A DNA stretch of 64,000 nucleotides. Origin: Thermomonas fusca DSM 15424. Its GTDB lineage: Bacteria > Pseudomonadota > Gammaproteobacteria > Xanthomonadales > Xanthomonadaceae. How positions within the stretch are numbered: the first letter of the stretch is position 1; each line of letters begins with the position of its first letter. The DNA is taken from positions 1 through 64,000 of the forward strand of contig NZ_AUIV01000009.1 in NCBI RefSeq assembly GCF_000423885.1, given 5' to 3'. Under the pieces are notes generated by a model. That model was not told the DNA's origin. It was given only the letters and a program-made list of their open reading frames with translations, and searched no databases. Position numbers and translations under genes: made by a program. This document shows, piece by piece, positions 37,015 to 46,684 of this stretch.

Positions 37015-37905
37015 TCAACGGCGGGCGTGGGCGTCCTCCGCCAGCGCGCGCAGGGCGAACAGCCGCGCCACCTTGCCCCAGGCCAGCGCGCCGGCGATGG
37101 CGCAGCCCAGCAGCAGCGCCAGCACGAAACCGCCCAGGCCGCTGGCGTCCACACGCTGGCGCAGCGCCACCGCGAGCAGCGCCAGCAGCAGGCTGCACAC
37201 CGTCGGCAGCAGGTAGGCGGAAAGCACCGCCAGCGGGCGCCGGCACAGCAGCTTCACCCCGCGCCACCACGCCTTGAACGCCGAGCGCAGCCGCGCATCG
37301 GCGGCCAGCCAGCCGCGCCCGGCCTCGATGCCAGCGTGCGCCAGCAGCAACAGCAGGGCGCCGACCGCCAGCGCGATGTTGCGGCCCTGTTCGCCGTCGG
37401 CGGCGACGATGGCCTCTTCGTGCAATTTGCCGTTGAGGCCCACGCCGGCTGCCAGGATCGCCGCGGCGGCGCCGAGCGGGATCACCGACCACAGCAGCAG
37501 GCGCAGCATCGGGCCGTATTCGCCGATGCCGCCGCGCAGCAGCTCGCCGAAGCGCAATGGGGTGGGGCTGCGTGCGGCGACGACGGTGGCGCCTGCCAGC
37601 AGCGGCGACAGCAGCAGCATCAGGATTGCGCTGTTCCAGATGCCTTCGGACAGCACCGCCAGCGGCGCGCCTTCCGCCATCAGGCTTTCGACCAGCAGCG
37701 TCGGCGCGGTGCCCGCGGCGATGGCGGGGGCCTGCAGCGAGTGGTCGAGCAGGCCGCCCAGCCAGCTCCATGCGGGCAGGGTGGCGAGCAGCGAGGAGCA
37801 CAGGGCGGCCACTACCCAGAGCAGCAGGAGGCGCCACTGCAGGGCGCCGGCAAGGGCGCGGGGCAGGGCGGAGCGGGCACGCAGCGGACGATTGGTGATG
37901 TTCAT
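37015..37905 (-). CDS. Polytopic membrane protein downstream of the M1-like peptidase
   Basis: A 296-residue hydrophobic protein with at least five or six likely transmembrane helices (for example LLLLWVVAALCSSLLATLPA, LMLLLSPLLAGATVVAA, LAVGALLLLLAHAGIEAG and AVLSAYLLPTVCSLLLALLA). ATG 37905 is eight bases after the stop of the M1-like peptidase gene, so the two are an operon. No family is recognised; it is a possible membrane partner for the peptidase. Confidence 0.75.
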   Translation of the reverse strand: MNITNRPLRARSALPRALAGALQWRLLLLWVVAALCSSLLATLPAWSWLGGLLDHSLQAPAIAAGTAPTLLVESLMAEGAPLAVLSEGIWNSAILMLLLSPLLAGATVVAARSPTPLRFGELLRGGIGEYGPMLRLLLWSVIPLGAAAAILAAGVGLNGKLHEEAIVAADGEQGRNIALAVGALLLLLAHAGIEAGRGWLAADARLRSAFKAWWRGVKLLCRRPLAVLSAYLLPTVCSLLLALLAVALRQRVDASGLGGFVLALLLGCAIAGALAWGKVARLFALRALAEDAHARR

Positions 37906-37913
37906 GGCGCGCC

Positions 37914-40112
37914 TCAGATGGTGGCCAGCAGGGCGAAGAAGGATTGCAGCAGGGCGGTGAAATCGCCGAACCAGCGGCGTGCCGCGGCTGGCTGCGACTC
38001 CAGCGTGCGGCTGTCGTTGAGGCGGCTGGCGTCCATCCGCAGCAGTCCCTGCGGATCCAGCTGGGCCGAGGTCGCCTTGGCGCGCGTGGTCACCACGAAG
38101 CGCTGCCAGCTGTCCTGCGAGGTGACTGCGAAGTCGCGGTGGCTGCCGTCGGCGAAGTTGATGCGCAGGGTCTGCGGCGGCTTGATCGCGTCGCGACGCA
38201 CCACCACCACGGTGCGGTAGGGGAAGGCGCCTTCGCCGTCCTTTGCTTCCGGGTGCTTGTCCTTCCAGGCCTTGCGGCGCTTCTCGATGGCCTTGTCGAT
38301 GGCCTTGCCATCGACAAGTACCGGCTTGCCCTTGTACTCGTGGTAGCCCGGCAGCGGCAGCACTTCGCGGCTGGACAGGCTTTCGATGCGGTCGTCGGTG
38401 CGGCCGGTGCCGTAGAAGTAGGCGTCGAACGCGCCGTTGACGATGGCCGGCTTGCCGGTGCCCTCGGCCAGCGCCTCGCGCAGGTCGGCCAGCGAGGGGT
38501 GGCGGAACTTCCAGCGCTCGTAATAGAGCTTCATCGCCCGTTCCATCGCCGGCGTGCCAACCAGCATCTCGATCTGGCGCATGGCGGTGGCAGTGCGCGA
38601 ATACACGGTGCCGTAGCTGCCGCTGGACAGGCGCGCCCACGAGTTGCGGCCCAGCGGGTCAGCCGGGTCGGACAGGCTGGCGCCCAGCCGTTCCATGTCG
38701 AACGGCGCCAGGCGGGTGCCGATGCCCAGCCAACGCGTCCACGGACGCTCCAGCGCCAGGCCCTGCCTGCGCGCGGTCATCATCCGCTGGTCCCAGTACT
38801 CGTTCATGCCTTCGTCGAGCATCGGTTCCTCGAACTCGTTGGAGGCGAGGATCCCGTAGAAATAGCCGTGGCCGAACTCGTGCACGGTGACGAAGTCCAG
38901 CATCCAGCGGCCGATGCTGCCGGGTTCCACCATCTTGGTGCTGTCGGCGGTGAAGAAGGTCGGATATTCCATGCCGCCGGCTTCGTCGGCGCCGTAGGGC
39001 GGCACCACCGCGGTGGCGGTCTTGTACGGGTACGGGCCGAGCGTCTTCGAGAAATAGTCCAGCGAGTCGATGGTGGCCTGCAGCACGGGCTCCGCGTTGG
39101 AGGCGTAGTCGGGGGTGTACAGCACCTTGACTTCGACCGGTCCGCGCGGGCCCTGCCAGGTCTTCACCAGCGGCTTGGCGTAGCGCTTGTCGGCGGTCCA
39201 GGCGAAGTCGTGGACGTCGTGCTGGACGTAGCGGTGGGTGGTCTTGCCGTCCTTGGTCGCCGGTGTGCCGACCTGCTGGCCGGTGGCGCCGATGGTGTAG
39301 TCCTTCGGCACGGTGAGGCGCACGTCGTAGCTGCCGAAATCGGCGAAGAACTCGCTGTGCAGGTGGAACTCGTGCGCGTTCCAGCGCGGCGCGGTGGCGC
39401 CGCGCTCGCCCGGCAGTTCCAGCACGCCGATCTTCGGGAACCATTGCGCCACCAGGTGGAAGCTGCCGTAGTAGCCGGTGCGTGCCACCACCCGCGGCAG
39501 CTGGTCGAAGAAGTCGATGTCCAGCGTGGTGGTTGCCCCCGCCGCCACCGGCTGCGGCAGGTCGATGCGGACCACGCTGCGGTCGGTCTTCGGGCCGCCG
39601 TCCGGCTGCACGAAGCTCCATTTCGCCGGCGCGCCGTTCTGCACCACCTTGTCGAGACGGATGTAGCCGTACTCGCCGTCCTTGGTGGCGACGTTGCTGC
39701 GGAAGCCGCTGCTGCTGGCCCGCTGCTCGGTCATGAAGGTGCTGCCGGGGCCGTCGAAGCCGTTGAGGTACAGGTGCACATAGACGCTGCATACCGGCTG
39801 CGCACTGCGGTTGCGCCAGCTCAGCTGCTGCTTGCCGCGCAGGGTGTGCTTGACCGGGTCCAGTTCGGCGTCGATGGAATACGAGGCCACGCGATCCGAC
39901 AGGGTGGCGGCGTCGGCCTTGCGCGGCCCGCCCCAGGCGTCCGCGCCGCTGGGTGCGCGCACCGCACCTGCGTCGGCGGCGGCCAGCGGGATGGCGGGGC
40001 AGCTGGTGGCTGACGCGCCGGGCGCGGCAGCGACGGGAGTCTTGGCCAGCAATGGAACCGATGACAGCGCGAGCAAGGTGGACAGGGCGACTGCGACCCG
40101 TTGGCTGTGCAT
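37914..40112 (-). CDS. Exported M1-family (gluzincin) metallopeptidase
   Basis: A 732-residue zinc peptidase with signal peptide (VAVALSTLLALSSVPLLA). The gluzincin motif is H411EFGH415 followed 18 residues later by Glu434 (DEGMNEYW), the M1 zinc-ligand pattern, preceded by the GGMEYP exopeptidase motif. The N-terminal beta-domain and a helical C-terminal region fit the family; the C-terminal part (about 600-730) is less conserved and may be a beta domain. A periplasmic aminopeptidase role is inferred. ATG 40112 gives a clean signal peptide; the track upstream is the divergent GFA gene region. Confidence 0.9.
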   Translation of the reverse strand: MHSQRVAVALSTLLALSSVPLLAKTPVAAAPGASATSCPAIPLAAADAGAVRAPSGADAWGGPRKADAATLSDRVASYSIDAELDPVKHTLRGKQQLSWRNRSAQPVCSVYVHLYLNGFDGPGSTFMTEQRASSSGFRSNVATKDGEYGYIRLDKVVQNGAPAKWSFVQPDGGPKTDRSVVRIDLPQPVAAGATTTLDIDFFDQLPRVVARTGYYGSFHLVAQWFPKIGVLELPGERGATAPRWNAHEFHLHSEFFADFGSYDVRLTVPKDYTIGATGQQVGTPATKDGKTTHRYVQHDVHDFAWTADKRYAKPLVKTWQGPRGPVEVKVLYTPDYASNAEPVLQATIDSLDYFSKTLGPYPYKTATAVVPPYGADEAGGMEYPTFFTADSTKMVEPGSIGRWMLDFVTVHEFGHGYFYGILASNEFEEPMLDEGMNEYWDQRMMTARRQGLALERPWTRWLGIGTRLAPFDMERLGASLSDPADPLGRNSWARLSSGSYGTVYSRTATAMRQIEMLVGTPAMERAMKLYYERWKFRHPSLADLREALAEGTGKPAIVNGAFDAYFYGTGRTDDRIESLSSREVLPLPGYHEYKGKPVLVDGKAIDKAIEKRRKAWKDKHPEAKDGEGAFPYRTVVVVRRDAIKPPQTLRINFADGSHRDFAVTSQDSWQRFVVTTRAKATSAQLDPQGLLRMDASRLNDSRTLESQPAAARRWFGDFTALLQSFFALLATI

Positions 40113-40207
40113 GGGTTCTCCGGTGAATGCGGGCAAGGTTGCCGCCACGATGTGCGAAGCGGCGGGACGTGGCAACATGCCGGTAGTCACGGCCGACGGG
40201 AGAGGGC

Positions 40208-40561
40208 ATGACAATCCACCAGGGCAGCTGCCATTGCGGCGCGATCGCGTTCACCGTTGAAGGCCCGATCGAGGCGGCCATCGACTGCAACTGCTCGCTG
40301 TGCCGGCGCCGCGGCGGCCTGCTGGCGTTCTTTCCGCGCGAGGCGCTGGTGCTGCGCACGCCGGAAGCCGACATGGCGACTTACACCTTCAACACCCATG
40401 CCATCCACCATCACTTCTGCCCGACCTGCGGGGTGGCGCCCTTCAGCGAGGGCATCGATCCGCGCAGCGGCGAGGCGATGGCGGCGGTCAACCTGCGCTG
40501 CCTGCCGGACCTCGACCTGTCGTCGCTGAAGGTCACCGCCTACGACGGCGCAAGCCGCTGA
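40208..40561 (+). CDS. GFA-family zinc protein (CENP-V/GFA domain)
   Basis: A 117-residue GFA-like protein with the conserved zinc cysteines: GSCHCGAIAF near the N-terminus, DCNCSLCRRRG, and FCPTCGVAPF. The fold is shared with glutathione-dependent formaldehyde-activating enzyme, but most members have no known activity. It is divergent from the M1-like peptidase gene. Confidence 0.92.
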   Translation: MTIHQGSCHCGAIAFTVEGPIEAAIDCNCSLCRRRGGLLAFFPREALVLRTPEADMATYTFNTHAIHHHFCPTCGVAPFSEGIDPRSGEAMAAVNLRCLPDLDLSSLKVTAYDGASR

Positions 40562-40600
40562 CGTGCAGGGACGGGCGACGGACATGGGACGGGGACGTGC

Positions 40601-42646
40601 ATGCAGACCATGACCGCCCCGGCACCGACCGCCGACGTCGAGCGCGCGCTGGCGAACGCCCTGCAGCTGCTGGTCGCCGACCCCGCGTTGGCCGCGGAGC
40701 AGGCCCGCGAGGTGCTGACGGTGGCGCCCGGGCATCCCGCTGCCGAACTGCTGCTGGGCATGGCCGATACCGCACGCGGCGACTTCGACGCCGCGCAGCA
40801 GCGGCTTGACCGGCTGGCACGCGCGCAGCCGCGCTCGGCCATGACCTGGCTGGAACTGGCGCGGGCGCGCACCGGCGCCGGCCGCCGGGTGGACGCGCTG
40901 ACCTGCGCCGAACGAGCGGTGGCGCTGCAGCCGGTCCTGCCCGGTGCTTGGCTGGCGCTGGCCGACCTGCGTTTCGCCGCCGGGGACGACGACGGCGCCG
41001 ATGCCGCCTACCTCCAGCATGTGCGCCACAGCGCGCACGATCCGGCGCTGATGGTGGCCGCCGATGCACTGGCCCGCGGCGACCTGCCCGAGGCCGAAAC
41101 CCGCCTGCGTGCGCGGCTGGCGCGCCAGCCCGGCGACGTGGCGGCGCTGCGCATGCTGGCCGAGCTGGCGGTGCGGCTGGGCCGCAACGAGGAAGCCGCG
41201 CTGCTGCTGGAACATGCGCTGGAGCGCGCGCCCGGCTTCGACGCCGCGCGCCAGAACTACGCCGCCGTGCTCAACCGCGGCAACCGCCACGCCGAGGCGT
41301 TGGCCGAGATCGACCGCCTGCTGGAGCGCGATCCCGGCAACCAGCCGCTGCGCAACATGCGCGCGGTCGTGCTGGGCAAGCTGGGCGATTTCGACGGTGC
41401 CATCGCCACCTACGAAGCCGTGCTGGCGCGCGCGCCGGGGCAGTGGCAGGTCTGGCTGGGCTACGGCCACGCGCTCAAGACCGCCAACCGCACCACCGAC
41501 GCGGTGGTCGCCTACCGCCGCGCGATCGCGCTGAACCCCGGCTTCGGCGCCGCGTGGTGGAGCCTGGCCAACCTCAAGACGGTGCGCTTCGATGCCGCCG
41601 ACATCGAGGCGATGCGCGCCCAGCTGCGCCGCGACGATCTCGACGACGACGCCCGCCTGCACTTCGAGTTCGCCCTCGGCAAGGCGCTGGAAGATGCCGG
41701 CGACCACGCCGACGCGTTTGCCCATTACGCCCGCGGCAACGCGCTGCGGCGCAGCCAGCTGCCCTATGACGCCGAGCTGGGGCGCGAGCGCACCCGCCGC
41801 GCGATCCGCACCTATAACCGCGCCTTCTTCGCCGAACGCGAAGACGCGGGCTGCGCCGCCCCCGATCCGATCTTCGTGGTCGGCATGCCGCGCGCCGGCT
41901 CCACCCTGATCGAGCAGATCCTCTCCAGCCACCCGCAGGTGGAAGGGACGATGGAGCTGCCTGCGCTGATCGCGATCACCCGCGAATTGCGCCAGCGCGA
42001 CGGCAGACCGGAAACCACGTCCTACCACGACGTGCTGGCCGGCCTGGATCGGGCGGAACTGGAAGCGCTGGGCCGGGACTACCTGCGCCGGGCGCAGCCG
42101 CACCGGCGCGAGGGCCGGCCGCTGTTCATCGACAAGATGCCGAACAACTTCGCCCACGTCGGCCTGATCCACGCGATCCTGCCGAACGCGAAGATCATCG
42201 ACGCGCGCCGGCATCCGCTGGCCTGCTGCTTTTCCAACTTCAAGCAGCATTTCGCACGCGGCCAGGCCTTCAGCTATGGACTGGCCGACATGGGCCATTA
42301 CTACGCCGACTACGTGGCGCTGATGGCGCACTTCGACGCGGTGCTGCCGGGCCGCGTCCATCGCGTGATCTACGAGGACATGGTGGCCGACACCGAAACG
42401 CAGGTGCGCGCGCTGCTGGACTACTGCGGGCTGGAATTCGACCAGCGCTGCCTGCGCTTCTTCGAGAACGAGCGGGCGGTGCGCACCGCCAGCTCCGAAC
42501 AGGTGCGCCGGCCGATCTACCGCGAGGGGCTGGACCAGTGGCGGCATTTCGCGCCGTGGCTGGGGCCGCTGGAACAGGCGCTGGGGCCGGTATTGACCCG
42601 CTATCCGGCGGTGCCGCCGGCCGCGGAGTTGCCGGCCTGGCGCTGA
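40601..42646 (+). CDS. TPR protein with C-terminal sulfotransferase domain
   Basis: A 681-residue protein. The first about 420 residues are tandem TPRs (AELLLGMADTARGDFDAAQQ, LVALQ-type repeats, WQVWLGYGHALKTANRTTDA). A sulfotransferase domain follows: the PAPS 5'-phosphosulfate loop GMPRAGSTLIEQIL and the 3'-phosphate motif RHPLACCFSNFKQHF. No signal peptide is evident, so it should be cytosolic. Sulfation of a peptide or glycan is inferred. It lies 81 bases upstream of a TonB-dependent receptor gene, a pairing found repeatedly in Lysobacteraceae and Sphingomonads as far as I recall. Confidence 0.9.
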   Translation: MQTMTAPAPTADVERALANALQLLVADPALAAEQAREVLTVAPGHPAAELLLGMADTARGDFDAAQQRLDRLARAQPRSAMTWLELARARTGAGRRVDALTCAERAVALQPVLPGAWLALADLRFAAGDDDGADAAYLQHVRHSAHDPALMVAADALARGDLPEAETRLRARLARQPGDVAALRMLAELAVRLGRNEEAALLLEHALERAPGFDAARQNYAAVLNRGNRHAEALAEIDRLLERDPGNQPLRNMRAVVLGKLGDFDGAIATYEAVLARAPGQWQVWLGYGHALKTANRTTDAVVAYRRAIALNPGFGAAWWSLANLKTVRFDAADIEAMRAQLRRDDLDDDARLHFEFALGKALEDAGDHADAFAHYARGNALRRSQLPYDAELGRERTRRAIRTYNRAFFAEREDAGCAAPDPIFVVGMPRAGSTLIEQILSSHPQVEGTMELPALIAITRELRQRDGRPETTSYHDVLAGLDRAELEALGRDYLRRAQPHRREGRPLFIDKMPNNFAHVGLIHAILPNAKIIDARRHPLACCFSNFKQHFARGQAFSYGLADMGHYYADYVALMAHFDAVLPGRVHRVIYEDMVADTETQVRALLDYCGLEFDQRCLRFFENERAVRTASSEQVRRPIYREGLDQWRHFAPWLGPLEQALGPVLTRYPAVPPAAELPAWR

Positions 42647-42727
42647 AGGTGCGTAATCGGTCGAGCGGCAGGGGGGCTGCGAAACCGCACAACAACGATG
42701 AGTGCCACAACTGGAGGGGAGTCCACG

Positions 42728-45253
42728 ATGCAAGCAAGCAAACGCAATCGCCGGCGTAACGGCGATACATACCGCAGTTTCCGCAGGATCCCGCTGGCCG
42801 CCGCGGTGGCGCTGGCGTTCGCCGCGCCGGCATGGGCGCAGGAGGCCGCACCGCCGCAGAAGGACCGCGAGGCGCGCACCCTCGATACCGTCACGGTGAC
42901 CGCGCAGAAGCGCGAGGAGAACCTGCAGAAGGTGCCGATCAGCCTGCAGGTGCTGGGCAACCAGCAGCTCGAGCAGCAGAACGTCGCCTCGTTCGCCGAC
43001 TACGCCAAGATGATCCCCAGCCTGAGCTACGGCACCGCCGGCGGTGGCGTGTTCTCCGGGCCGGGCTTCGTGCAGGTGTACATGCGCGGCGTGGCCAGCG
43101 GCGGCGACGGCAACCATTCCGGTTCCCAGCCCAGCGTGGGCATGTACCTGGACGAGCAGCCGATCACCACCATCCAGGGTGCGCTCGACATCCACATGTA
43201 CGACATCGACCGGGTCGAGGCCCTGGCCGGTCCGCAGGGCACGTTGTACGGCGCCAGCTCGCAGTCCGGCACGGTGCGCATCATCACCCGCAAGCCCGAT
43301 CCATCCGGGTTCTCGGCCGGCGTGGCAGCGGAGGTCAACGCCATCGACGGCGGCGGCATCGGCCACGTGCTGGAAGGCTTCGTCAACCTGCCGATCAAGG
43401 AGAACACCGCGGCGGTGCGCCTGGTGGGCTGGCAGAAGCACGACGCCGGCTATGTCGACAACCTGTACGGCACCCGCACCTATCCCACCTCGGGCATCGT
43501 CGACGACAACGCCGACCTGGCGGAGAAGAACTACAACACCGCCGATACCGTCGGCATGCGCGCGGCGCTGCGCTTCGACATCAACGACCGCTGGACCATC
43601 ACCCCGCATGTCATCGCGCAGAAGCAGAAGGCCTACGGCAGCGCCGGCATCGACCCGATGGTGGGCAGCGCCGCCGCCGGTTACGACGCTTCCAGCGGCG
43701 AGATGGCGGTCAAGCACTTCTACCCCGAGTTCTCCGACGACCGCTGGTACCAGGCGGCAATGACGGTGGAAGGCAAGATCGGCAACTTCGACCTGACCTA
43801 CGTGTTCTCGCACCTCAAGCGCGACGTCGATTCCGCGTCCGACTACAGCGACTACGGCTACTGGTACGACGCGCTGGCCGGCTATGGCGCGTACTTCTAC
43901 GATGACAACGGCGAGCTGATCAATCCCGCACAGCACATCGACGCCAAGGACGGCTACAAGCGCACCAGCCACGAGCTGCGCATCGCCTCGCCGCAGGACA
44001 ACCGGGTGCGAGTGGTGGCGGGCCTGTTCTGGCAGCAGCAGAGCCACGACATCGAGCAGCGCTACCGCATCGACGGCCTGGCGAGTGATCTGTCGGTGAG
44101 CGGTTGGCCGGAAACCATCTGGTTGACCCAGCAGGATCGCCGCGACCGCGACCAGGCGGTGTTCGGCCAAGTCAGCTTCGATGCCACCGACAAGCTGGAA
44201 CTGACTGCGGGCGGCCGCTGGTTCCGCTCCGAAAACGGGTTGAAGGGCTACTTCGGCTTCGCCAACGGCTATTCCTCCGGCAGCAGCCTGGATCCGGCCG
44301 ACCGCTACGGCGAGGCCGGCTGCCTGGCGCAGTACGGCGCGCCCTCGAACTGGGAGCCGTACGACGGCGCCCCGTGCAAGGTGGTGGACAAGCAGCTCAA
44401 GGAGAACGACGCCACCTACCGCCTCAACGCTACCTGGAAGATCGACGACAAGAAGCTGGTGTACGCGACCTGGTCGCAGGGCTACCGGCCCGGCGGCATC
44501 AACCGTCGCGGCACGCTGCCGCCGTACGTCTCCGACTTCCTGACCAACTACGAGGCCGGCTGGAAGACCTCGTGGGCGGACGGCACGCTGATCTTCAATG
44601 GCGCGGTGTTCCGCGAGAACTGGAAGGACTTCCAGTTCTCCTACCTGGGCCAGAACGGGCTGACCGAAATCCGCAACGCCAATCAGGCGCGGATCGATGG
44701 CGTGGAACTGGATCTGAGCTGGGCGGCGACCTACAACCTGCAGTTCACCGGCAGTTTCGCCTGGTACGACGCCAAGCTGACCGAGAACTTCTGCGGCTGG
44801 CTGAAGCCGGACGGCAAGCCGGAAACCGTCTGCCCTGCCGGCACGCTGGACCCGAATGGCGATGCGGTGGACGGCCCGCAGGCCGCGGCCGGCACCTCGC
44901 TGCCGGTGACGCCGCGCTTCAAGGGTGCGCTGAGTGCCCGCTACAGCTTCGAGTTGGGCTCGGGCGAGGCGTACTGGCAGGCTTCGCTGTCGCACGCGGG
45001 CAAACGGCGGGTGGACATGCGCGGTGCCGAAACCGCGTTGCTGGGCTACCTCGATGGCTACACGCTGGTCGACCTGTCGACGGGCTGGCGCAAGGACAGC
45101 TGGTCGGTCGACCTGTTCCTGAAGAACGCCTTCGACGAGCGCGCGCAGATGAGCCGGTTCGCCCAGTGCGCCGCGCTGACCTGCGGCGCGGAGCCCTACA
45201 CGGTGATTGCGCAGCCGCGCACGTTCGGGGTGCGGGTCAGCAAGGAGTTCTGA
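42728..45253 (+). CDS. TonB-dependent receptor following the TPR-sulfotransferase
   Basis: An 841-residue receptor. The start ATG 42728 has GGAG eight bases upstream and gives a signal peptide (LAAAVALAFAAPAWAQ). A TonB-box-like LDTVTVTAQKREENLQKVP leads into the plug (YGASSQSGTVRIITRKP) and a barrel ending in RVSKEF. The TVTAQKREENLQKVPIS sequence is typical of the FecA/sphingomonad-like receptors whose ligand is usually unknown. It ends with a hairpin at 45283. Confidence 0.93.
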   Translation: MQASKRNRRRNGDTYRSFRRIPLAAAVALAFAAPAWAQEAAPPQKDREARTLDTVTVTAQKREENLQKVPISLQVLGNQQLEQQNVASFADYAKMIPSLSYGTAGGGVFSGPGFVQVYMRGVASGGDGNHSGSQPSVGMYLDEQPITTIQGALDIHMYDIDRVEALAGPQGTLYGASSQSGTVRIITRKPDPSGFSAGVAAEVNAIDGGGIGHVLEGFVNLPIKENTAAVRLVGWQKHDAGYVDNLYGTRTYPTSGIVDDNADLAEKNYNTADTVGMRAALRFDINDRWTITPHVIAQKQKAYGSAGIDPMVGSAAAGYDASSGEMAVKHFYPEFSDDRWYQAAMTVEGKIGNFDLTYVFSHLKRDVDSASDYSDYGYWYDALAGYGAYFYDDNGELINPAQHIDAKDGYKRTSHELRIASPQDNRVRVVAGLFWQQQSHDIEQRYRIDGLASDLSVSGWPETIWLTQQDRRDRDQAVFGQVSFDATDKLELTAGGRWFRSENGLKGYFGFANGYSSGSSLDPADRYGEAGCLAQYGAPSNWEPYDGAPCKVVDKQLKENDATYRLNATWKIDDKKLVYATWSQGYRPGGINRRGTLPPYVSDFLTNYEAGWKTSWADGTLIFNGAVFRENWKDFQFSYLGQNGLTEIRNANQARIDGVELDLSWAATYNLQFTGSFAWYDAKLTENFCGWLKPDGKPETVCPAGTLDPNGDAVDGPQAAAGTSLPVTPRFKGALSARYSFELGSGEAYWQASLSHAGKRRVDMRGAETALLGYLDGYTLVDLSTGWRKDSWSVDLFLKNAFDERAQMSRFAQCAALTCGAEPYTVIAQPRTFGVRVSKEF

Positions 45254-45282
45254 TCCGGCGCCGACCGGACGATGCAACGGAG

Positions 45283-45304
45283 AAGGCGGCCTCGGCCGCC
45301 TTTT
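45283..45304 (+). terminator. Terminator after the TonB-dependent receptor
   Basis: Eight-base arms AAGGCGGC and GCCGCCTT with a CTCG loop and four T. The short T-run makes it moderate. Confidence 0.6.
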
Positions 45305-45343
45305 CCGTTCGTGATGCACAGGCCGGTGGCGCTGCGGGTGGCC

Positions 45344-45637
45344 TCAGCCTTCGTCCTGTTCGAATTCCGCCACTACGTCGAGGTCGAACGCCAGCGCCTC
45401 CACCGTCTGCCGCACCTTCTGCGCGGCCGCCGCGTTGGGCGCGTCGATTTCGAGTTCATGGGTATCCGGCCCCTCGACGTCGCTCAGCCCCGCCGAGCTG
45501 GAGTCGGCATCGTCCATGTGCGGCATCAGGTCGTCGACTTCCTCGACGTGTTCGATGCCGTCCAGGCTCTGCAACAGGTTGCTGATCGCGCGGACATCGT
45601 CCTCGCTGCCGGTCAGGCGGATGCGCATCATGGGCAT
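45344..45637 (-). CDS. Small acidic conserved hypothetical protein
   Basis: A 97-residue acidic protein (MMRIRLTGSEDDVRAISNLL, LDGIEHVEEVDDLMPHMD). A repeated beta-alpha pattern near both ends suggests a small ferredoxin-like fold, but no domain is recognised. It lies downstream of the cyclophilin gene on the same strand with a 69-base gap. Confidence 0.7.
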   Translation of the reverse strand: MPMMRIRLTGSEDDVRAISNLLQSLDGIEHVEEVDDLMPHMDDADSSSAGLSDVEGPDTHELEIDAPNAAAAQKVRQTVEALAFDLDVVAEFEQDEG

Positions 45638-45706
45638 GGTGGCGGTTTCCAGGGAAGGAAAGCGCAGGCTAGGCGGAGGCAGGCGAACGCCGGGTGATGG
45701 CGCCGC

Positions 45707-46624
45707 TCACGGCGCCGGCCGCACCGGCAGGCTGACGTTGCACAGGTCGATGTGGCCGGCCGGCTGGGTATAGAAGTCGTCCACCCGGTTGCGGCGCGCC
45801 TCGGTGGCATCGATGAACGCCTTGCTGTCGGTGCGCAGCAGTTGCAAAGGGGTGCGCTGCACCTCGGGCACCTCGCTGGCCAGCTTGATCGACAGGATCG
45901 GCGCGCGCTGTTCCGGCTTCTCGTAGAACCCCATCGGCGCCGGCCCGCGCGGGATGACGCTGAGCAGCTCCATGCCCTTGACCACCCGGCCCACCACCGT
46001 CAGCTGGTGGTCCAGCGCTCGCGGGGCCTGGCCGATGACGACATAGAGCTCGGCGCCGATGCTGCTGTCGGGCGCGCTGTTGCGGCCGGCGCCGAGCACG
46101 CCGTAGCAGTGCGCCATCCACAGCTTGCCGGTCTTCGGGTCGCGCGCGGCCGGCATGCCGTCGGCGAAGCCGACCTGCGGCGCCCAGCCGTCCACGTCGG
46201 GCAGGCGGTCGAAGCGCACGCCCTTGTCGCTGCGGGTGAATTCCGCCGGCAGATGGGTCTTGGTGCCGGCCGGGTAGGGCTTGGCCTTGCCGGCTTCCTC
46301 GCCGTCCGGATCGCCGAATTGCACCACGAAATTGTCCTGCGAACGGTAGATGGTCAGCCCGTCCCAGAAGCCGCCTTTGGCCATCGTCCGGATGTTCGCC
46401 ACGTGCTCGGGCGCGAAGCCCGGCGCCAGCTCGATCACCACCCGCCCGGACGGCAGCTCCATGTACAGGGTGTTGGCCGGGTCGAGGCTGCGCCAGGCGC
46501 TGGCCGGGGCGGCGTCGATGATCTCCTGCGCCGACTTGCGCTTGGGCGGCTGGGCGCCGTCCGCGGCGATGGCGGGTGCGGCGACGAAGGCGGCAACGGC
46601 GAAGGCGAGCAGGGCGTGGCGCAT
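45707..46624 (-). CDS. Periplasmic cyclophilin-type peptidylprolyl isomerase
   Basis: A 305-residue exported protein (signal peptide [17 protein letters not shown]). It has a cyclophilin fold: [20 protein letters not shown] near the start, [13 protein letters not shown], and [19 protein letters not shown] followed by [12 protein letters not shown]. Catalysis is proline isomerisation during folding in the periplasm. The C-terminal extension (about 240-305, after [15 protein letters not shown]) is longer than in simple cyclophilins and its use is unknown. Confidence 0.9.
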   Translation of the reverse strand: MRHALLAFAVAAFVAAPAIAADGAQPPKRKSAQEIIDAAPASAWRSLDPANTLYMELPSGRVVIELAPGFAPEHVANIRTMAKGGFWDGLTIYRSQDNFVVQFGDPDGEEAGKAKPYPAGTKTHLPAEFTRSDKGVRFDRLPDVDGWAPQVGFADGMPAARDPKTGKLWMAHCYGVLGAGRNSAPDSSIGAELYVVIGQAPRALDHQLTVVGRVVKGMELLSVIPRGPAPMGFYEKPEQRAPILSIKLASEVPEVQRTPLQLLRTDSKAFIDATEARRNRVDDFYTQPAGHIDLCNVSLPVRPAP

Positions 46625-46684
46625 GGCGGCATCCTCGGTGAAAGCGGCAAGCATAGCCGCCGCGCGCTGCCGCCGGTGCGCCGG

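Noticed and set aside
40187..45319. A 1710-codon open frame on the minus strand
   Set aside because: It is antisense to the TPR-sulfotransferase and TonB receptor, rich in Arg/Ala/Gly/His with no domain sense; GC-rich DNA leaves such frames open.
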